A stretch of 64,000 nucleotides of DNA, from assembly GCF_002865645.1 (NCBI RefSeq), contig NW_020194644.1, positions 635,289-699,288 of the forward strand, read 5' to 3'. The stretch comes from Hyaloscypha bicolor E. Taxonomy: Eukaryota > Ascomycota > Leotiomycetes > Helotiales > Hyaloscyphaceae. Within the stretch, counting starts at the first letter, position 1. The number at the start of each line of letters is the position of its first letter. Positions 61,330 to 64,000 of the stretch are shown here, one piece after another. Made by a program: the position numbers and the translations under genes. The notes beneath the pieces are model-generated. The model saw only the letters and a list, made by a program, of their open reading frames with translations, was not told the origin of the DNA and made no database searches.

Positions 61330-64000
61330 TTAAACTAAGCTCTTTCTTTCTATCTGGGAAGGCTCTAGAATATCTCTCCTGAGACGATTATTTACTTCTA
61401 AAGAATAACTCTCTATATATGAATTATATATACCTAATACCTTTAATATAGCCTCTTATACTAATAGCTCTTCTAAGGATCTTTACTCATATTCTATAAT
61501 CCTATCTCTTATATCTAGTACTAAGAATGCCTCTGGAATAGGACCTTCTGCCCTAAGAGAATTACCTATTCTATCCGATATTTATTCTAATATACTCGTA
61601 TTATAATAAGCCCAAGTCAAGATCTAGATAGATGCCTAGACCGACTATATAACCCTAAATAGCTTGGCTACTAGTTTAGCTTGCTTGCTTAATATAGAGG
61701 GGCTTTTCCGAAGATATTCTATTAGTAGAGGTTATATTCCGGGTAATATCTGCTCCTAATCTAAGTACTATAATACGGTACCTAACTTCCTAGTTTCTCT
61801 TATTAAATAAGTATATCCGGCCAGGGAAGTTCCTAAATATAGCAAGTTCTGTTCTATAAAGGTTTCGGATCCTTTAAAGCTTAGTAATAGCAAAAACCTA
61901 ATCTATAACTATTAGTAAGTCTAGATTATTAGTAAATTCAAAGTTAATATAAACTATTATATAAATAAGAATACCCGTATATACTATATTTTTAATTATA
62001 TAAAAGATAATACCTAATACTACTTATATATTTAATATAAGCCTAATACTACTAATTCTTTCGAGATAGCTATAAAGATAATTAATTACCTTAGTAAATA
62101 CTTTATTAACCCTTACTATATATATAAAGCTAGATATAAATATAAGAAGCTATAAATAAACGAGGTTTAAATCTTCTATAAGTTTAAGACTAAGTTTATC
62201 TATTTAGTAAATAAAGCTTAAATCTATTTATAGAACTATTTTAATAAGCTATATAATAAGCTAATACTTCCTCTTTAAGAATAACTTATAAGCTAGTACT
62301 ATTCTATTTATATACTTTATAACCTATATTATATAGCCTTATTAGTTAATTCCGAGATAAATATATTATAGACTTATAAAAGCCTTAGAAAATATATTAA
62401 GGCTCGAGCTACTATTATTTTTCTAATCTCTACTATTCCTAATACTTCTATATTTGCTATTCTTAAGCTCTATATAATAACTCTTTATATCTTTATACTA
62501 ATTCAAATACTTCTAATTATTAGTAAGCTAGTTATTAAAAGAGAAAGTATTCCCGTTTTAACTTTAACCTACTTTAATTACTCTTAGACTAGTTATATGG
62601 CCTATAACTATCTAATACTAAAATATATTACTAATATTAAGGAACTAAAAGAGAATAATAAGCTTATAGAGATTAATATAAATAATATATTAGGAAACGA
62701 GAATATTTAGGAAAAGATTTCTTTTTAGGCAAACTTGAAATTAATTTTATAGAAATTAACCTGAACTAGTTAATAAGAGAATTAATACTTGACTATATCC
62801 TATAGCTTATCTTATAATAGATATTTAGTTAATATTTCCTTTTTTACTAACTCCGGAATAAATAGTTTTGTATTTATTAATATTTTTCTTACTATAAATA
62901 TTACTATTTTCTTTAATCTTAAGTTCTAGTATTTACCTAAGCCTATTAGTATTAAGAGATATAATAGTAAGCTAGGAACCCGTATTACCTATTTCTTAAA
63001 AATATATCTTATTATTAACCAGAAATAATAGTATAATATTTCTTTACTAATTCTTAAACTTGGATTTTATAACCTTATTCTCGGCCGTAAATAGCTAGAA
63101 TATTTTGAACTACTTCTTAATATCTAAAACTAATATTTAATATAGCCCGAGCTCCTTTTTCTATTACTCTCGGTTATATAAGAGATTTCTATATTTCGAG
63201 AAGCTTTATTTCCTGTCCCGAAATATGCCTTTTATTTTAATTATTAAATAGATATTAAAGCCAGAGACTATATATTTAATAAAAAGAACTAATAATAAGC
63301 TACTAGGAAATAAGCTTCTATTAAGAACTATAATATAGAAAATAACTTTACTACTAACTTCTTTTTATATACTAGCTTTATTAATAATACCGCCTCTAAG
63401 TATAATTTTACTAATTCCAAATTAGACCTAAATAAAGAGCCTAAACTAGTACTAGTTACTTCTATTTCTTAGAAATCAAAGATTAAATACTCCTATAAGT
63501 AAGATACTTAAAATAGCTATTACTAAATAGAAAACTTTCTAGCTAGTATTATTTATTTTATAGATATCCTATATTAGAAGAAACTATATATAGAAAGAAA
63601 GCTAGTAAAAGCTCCTGCTATTAAGATTACCGGTATTAGCTTTATAAGTATATATTATAACTTTTAATAATCCGAGAATAAAGCCTTTACTATAAGCCTC
63701 TATAAGATTAATAGTCTTCTTAAATAATAAAGAAAGCTTCTTCCGGAAGCTAATATAGAAGAATCTATTATTTCTGGATAATATATTAAGTTTAATAGAG
63801 CCTTTTTTAAGAAAGCTTTCGATATTTTACCTCTTTATTAGTTATATAATTATAAGATATAATTAGAAAAGAAAGTAGAAAGATATCTGAGATATAGCCC
63901 TTTATATAAGATAATAATAGCTAAATTAGAGGCTACTAAAAAATACTTCCTAAAGAATCTTAATAAGGGTTTTATTACTTTTAGTTAATTACTATTTATA
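61330..64000 (+). pseudogene. Decayed gag-pol of gypsy 3 (gag, PR, start of RT)
   Basis: Gag occupies roughly 61400-62750. The protease active site reads T-N-S-G (expected D-S-G) near 62846-62858, and the C-terminal protease block I-L-G-R-K-x-L lies at 63075-63095 with Trp as TAG. The N-terminal RT block L-P-x-x-R-x-Y (K-A-F-D-I-L-P) begins at about 63815, followed by N-L-N-K-G-F-I at about 63955-63975. The reading is cut by the window end. Confidence 0.75.

Larger units (their letters stand above)
61049..64000 (+). mobile_element. Ty3/gypsy element 3, partial (continues past window)
   Basis: The LTR at 61049-61329 starts TATTATAATTC like gypsy 2, keeps CTATAAATAC at about 61210 as a TATA-type site, and shares the GCTAAGCCCC segment with the gypsy 2 LTR. 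After it, gag, then protease and the first part of RT are readable before the window ends. RIP-type stops are present but fewer than in the other elements. Confidence 0.8.

Overview
The window looks like a filamentous ascomycete (Pezizomycotina) chromosome segment with a two-compartment structure. About 50 kb is extremely AT-rich and full of decayed transposable elements. CpA/TpG is nearly absent there, TpA is greatly over-represented, Gln (CAA/CAG) and Trp (TGG) codons have become stops, and catalytic Asp (GAC/GAT) has become Asn. This is the signature expected from repeat-induced point mutation (RIP). Three moderate-GC islands (about 8.1-12.8 kb, 53.1-57.7 kb, 59.4-60.9 kb) and several islands of a few hundred bases keep normal composition. 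All decayed-gene readings below come from manual translation.

Layout: 1-6958 is a Ty3/gypsy chromovirus (copy A, plus strand, left LTR cut by the window edge). 6969-9317 is an unknown ORF apparently split by a decayed Tc1/mariner. 10.3-11.1 kb holds two TA-flanked inverted-repeat elements (MITEs). 11.2-12.8 kb holds an ankyrin-repeat fragment head-to-head with a one-intron membrane-protein gene that carries a frameshift. 13.3-19.1 kb is a minus-strand Ty1/copia. 19.1-24.2 kb is RIP-saturated and mostly unassigned. 24.2-31.2 kb is a second gypsy family (plus) whose 5' LTR escaped RIP while its 3' LTR did not. 31.2-33.6 kb is a second copia fragment (integrase). 33.9-45.1 kb is RIP-saturated and unassigned. 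45.16-52.01 kb is a complete minus-strand copy B of the first chromovirus, with a visible 5-bp target duplication. 52.5-54.4 kb has a GATTAAT-repeat segment and two further TA-flanked MITEs, one with a long palindrome nested inside it. 55.3-56.7 kb is a HET-domain gene joined through a 78-bp intron to a tandem array of near-identical C2H2 fingers. 57.3-58.9 kb is a T5orf172 (DUF1766) gene killed by RIP-type stops in its 3' half. 59.4-60.6 kb is a decayed minus-strand gene with an AT-hook-like N-terminus. 61.05 kb to the end is a third gypsy element related to the second.

No operon or pathway is present. The organising theme is RIP-silenced transposon DNA enclosing a few fast-evolving accessory genes (HET/allorecognition type, ankyrin, T5orf172, surface protein). 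The most interesting gene is the HET-C2H2 fusion: its finger repeats are homogenised like the recognition repeats of known fungal incompatibility proteins, and decayed fingers lie just beyond its stop codon.
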